Assembly: GCA_002255955.1 (NCBI GenBank)
Contig: NKIM01000003.1
Span: 186,001 to 250,000, forward strand
Direction of reading: 5' to 3'
Length of the DNA: 64,000 nucleotides
Source: Burkholderiales bacterium PBB2
Lineage (GTDB): Bacteria > Pseudomonadota > Gammaproteobacteria > Burkholderiales > Burkholderiaceae_C
The notes under the pieces: model-generated
Told to the model about the DNA's origin: nothing
What the model saw: only the letters and a program-made list of their open reading frames with translations
Databases searched by the model: none
Position numbers and translations under genes: made by a program
In this document: piece after piece, positions 62,253 through 64,000 of the stretch
Layout: each line of letters opens with the position of its first letter
How positions within the stretch are numbered: the stretch's first letter is position 1

Positions 62253-64000
62253 TCAGTGTGCCAGCCGCAGCTGGTGCAGGCCCTCGTCCGCCGCGGCGGG
62301 CAGCTCCAGGCGCAGCCGGCCGGTCTCGTCCCTCTGAGCCGAGAGCGGCTGGCCGTCAAATCGCCAGGGCGATGCACGGTCCAAGCCCAGAATCTCCAGC
62401 CGCGTCAGCCGCTGAAATCCAGCGTTCGGGGGCAGATCAAGCTCCAGCGTCAGCCCCTGGCCATCCTGGCGGACGCCGATGCGGCGCGCGGCGCCCTGGC
62501 GATAGCCGTAGCCCTCACCGGCATCCTGGAACACCTCGCTGCGGCCGCTGCCGCCCCAGGCCACGGTCAGGCCCAACGGCGCGGCGCGCATCTCGCCCGT
62601 GTGCTGCAGCGGCGCTTGCGTGGGCACGGCGGCGCCCACGCGGATGAACAGGGGCAAGCGGTCCAGTGGCGCGGCCACGGTGGCCTCGCTGCCGCCTTCG
62701 AAGCGCCGGCCGGTCCACCAGTCCAGCCAGGCTTCGCCGGCGGGGAAGTAGACGCGGCGCTGGCGCTCGCCCTCGCGCAGCACCGGCGCCACCAGCAGGT
62801 CGCGGCCGACCAGGAACTGGTCATCCACCAGGCTGGCGCGCACATCGCGCGGGAAGTTGAACCACAGCGGCCGCAGCGGCGGCAGGCCGCTGCGCTCGTT
62901 CTCCTCGAACAGGCTGTAGAGGTAGGGCAGCAGGCGGTAGCGTAGCTCGATGGTGGCGCGGTTGATGCGCTCGAACTCGGGGCCAAAAGCCCAGGGCTCG
63001 CGCGGCGCCGAGACATCGTTGGAATGCGTGCGGAAGAAGGGCGTGAGCACGGCCGCCTGCAGCCAGCGGCTGTGCAGCTCGGCGCTGGGGCTGCCCATGA
63101 AGCCGCCGACATCGGCGCCCACGAATGGCACGCCCGAAATGGACAGATTGCTCAGCATGGGAATGGTGAGCGCCAGATGCGTCCAGCTGGGCGAGTTGTC
63201 GCCCGTCCAGACCGCCGCATAGCGCTGCACACCGGCGGCGCCCGCGCGCGTCAGCACCATGGGCCGCTGCTCGGGGCGCAGGCGGCGCAGGCCCTCGAAG
63301 CTGGCGCGGGCCATCTGCAGGCCGTAGACATTGTGATAACGCGCATGATCACCGGGCCGGCCGTCGCCGGCATGGCGCGCGTCCAGCGGCAAGGTCTTTT
63401 GCGGGCCGAGCGAGATCTCGGGCTGGCTGAAACCATCAGGCGCAAACACGCCCGGCTCGTTCATGTCGTTCCAGAAGCCATCGACCCCCAGCTCCAGCGG
63501 CGCGGCATAGAGCTGGCCGAACCAATCGCGCGCGGCCGGCGAGGTGAAATCCGGAAAGGCGCAGATGCCGGGCCAGACCTTGGCATGCAGCTCTTGGCCA
63601 TCGGCACCGCGCATGAACACGCCGGCCTCGCGGCCGCTGCGGTAGATGGCAAAGCCTTCGTCGCGCTTGATGCCGGGGTCGACGATGGTGACGGCGCGAA
63701 AGCCCTGCGCATGCAGCTGGCCCAGCATCTCGCGCGGCTGCGGGAAGGTGCTGGGGTTCCAGGTGAAGACGCGGAAGCCATCCATGTGGTCGATGTCGAG
63801 GTAGAGCACATCGGCCGGGATCTGGCGCTGGCGGAACTCGCGCGCCACGCTCAGAACTTCATCCTGCGTTTTGTAGGACCAACGCGACTGCTGGTAGCCC
63901 AGGGCCCAGAGCGGCGGCAGCGGGCCGCGGCCGGTGAGCGCGGTGTAGTCCTGCAGCACCCGGGCCGGGCTGCGATCCGGGCCGCCGGTGAAGACGAAGT
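62253..64000 (-). CDS. GH31 alpha-glucosidase-type glycosidase, 5' end beyond window
   Basis: The frame is open through the window's right edge, so the N-terminus is missing. The visible 582 residues cover the GH31 barrel: TGRGPLPPLWALGYQQSRW, DVLYLDIDHMDGFRVFTW, the nucleophile motif FWNDMNEP, the acid/base region WTGDNSPSW and the C-terminal beta domains. GH31 includes alpha-glucosidases, xylosidases and glucosidase II. In an N-glycan locus, removal of glucose caps or of other alpha-linked sugars is a fair guess. It is 51 bp upstream of the PNGase gene on the same strand. Confidence 0.9.
   Translation of the reverse strand, partial: FVFTGGPDRSPARVLQDYTALTGRGPLPPLWALGYQQSRWSYKTQDEVLSVAREFRQRQIPADVLYLDIDHMDGFRVFTWNPSTFPQPREMLGQLHAQGFRAVTIVDPGIKRDEGFAIYRSGREAGVFMRGADGQELHAKVWPGICAFPDFTSPAARDWFGQLYAAPLELGVDGFWNDMNEPGVFAPDGFSQPEISLGPQKTLPLDARHAGDGRPGDHARYHNVYGLQMARASFEGLRRLRPEQRPMVLTRAGAAGVQRYAAVWTGDNSPSWTHLALTIPMLSNLSISGVPFVGADVGGFMGSPSAELHSRWLQAAVLTPFFRTHSNDVSAPREPWAFGPEFERINRATIELRYRLLPYLYSLFEENERSGLPPLRPLWFNFPRDVRASLVDDQFLVGRDLLVAPVLREGERQRRVYFPAGEAWLDWWTGRRFEGGSEATVAAPLDRLPLFIRVGAAVPTQAPLQHTGEMRAAPLGLTVAWGGSGRSEVFQDAGEGYGYRQGAARRIGVRQDGQGLTLELDLPPNAGFQRLTRLEILGLDRASPWRFDGQPLSAQRDETGRLRLELPAAADEGLHQLRLAH

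Overview
The window is a high-GC stretch (roughly 68-70% by eye) with the codon bias of a betaproteobacterium. The gene content fits Burkholderiales of the Roseateles/Pelomonas/Mitsuaria/Paucibacter type: paired cyanophycin synthetases, SorAB sulfite dehydrogenase, an FeS-type photolyase-like protein and many TonB receptors. This placement is inferred from gene content, not from a marker gene. No rRNA, tRNA, CRISPR array or intact insertion sequence was found.

Layout. 1-4264: tail of a CphA2-like cyanophycin synthetase, complete cphA and an intrinsic terminator. 4.3-10.1 kb: FeS (6-4)-photolyase-like protein, CheY-like regulator, proline-rich membrane protein, secreted small protein, histidine phosphatase and PRC-barrel protein. 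10.2-15.0 kb: sulfite dehydrogenase sorAB, diverging from a binding-protein/rhodanese fusion, then two orphan periplasmic binding proteins. 15.2-19.6 kb: membrane protein, EamA transporter, SYLF lipoprotein-like protein, DUF3224 protein and AraC regulator.

19.6-26.8 kb (minus strand): a probable copper-uptake operon. It is headed by a DUF2946 gene with the CxxC and terminal RAPP motifs of the copper-responsive leader CruR. After it come two tiny membrane ORFs, a TonB receptor with a GGGA repeat in its leader, a PepSY protein, a second TonB receptor and a His-tailed periplasmic protein. 26.9-29.4 kb: hypothetical genes and a GH75-like secreted protein. 29.6-33.8 kb: a copper-resistance operon (Cys-rich protein, AADR-repeat protein, TolC-type lipoprotein, multicopper oxidase, CusF). 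The window therefore holds copper uptake and copper defence side by side.

33.8-41.4 kb: signalling. A substrate-binding lipoprotein, a 1362-residue hybrid kinase and an HD-GYP regulator form one operon, followed by a diguanylate cyclase. 41.6-46.4 kb: methyltransferase, small Zn-ribbon proteins, and a DsbA/metallo-hydrolase-fold pair under a divergent LysR regulator.

46.6-64.0 kb (minus strand): a high-mannose N-glycan utilisation locus. It has a GH31 glycosidase (cut by the window end), a PNGase F-like amidase, GH47 and GH92 mannosidases, an AGE-family isomerase, a PfkB sugar kinase, a FucP-like transporter and a LacI regulator. Together these would cut N-glycans from protein, trim them to mannose, import it and convert it to a fructose phosphate. 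The locus is split between lacI and the PNGase gene by an accessory island on the plus strand (about 56.0-60.35 kb). The island has lower GC, repeated AraC tail fragments, a stand-alone deaminase-fold protein and an ABC-type ATPase fused to a SAM methyltransferase. I know no named system with that architecture, and it is the best candidate here for an undescribed, possibly defence-related, system.
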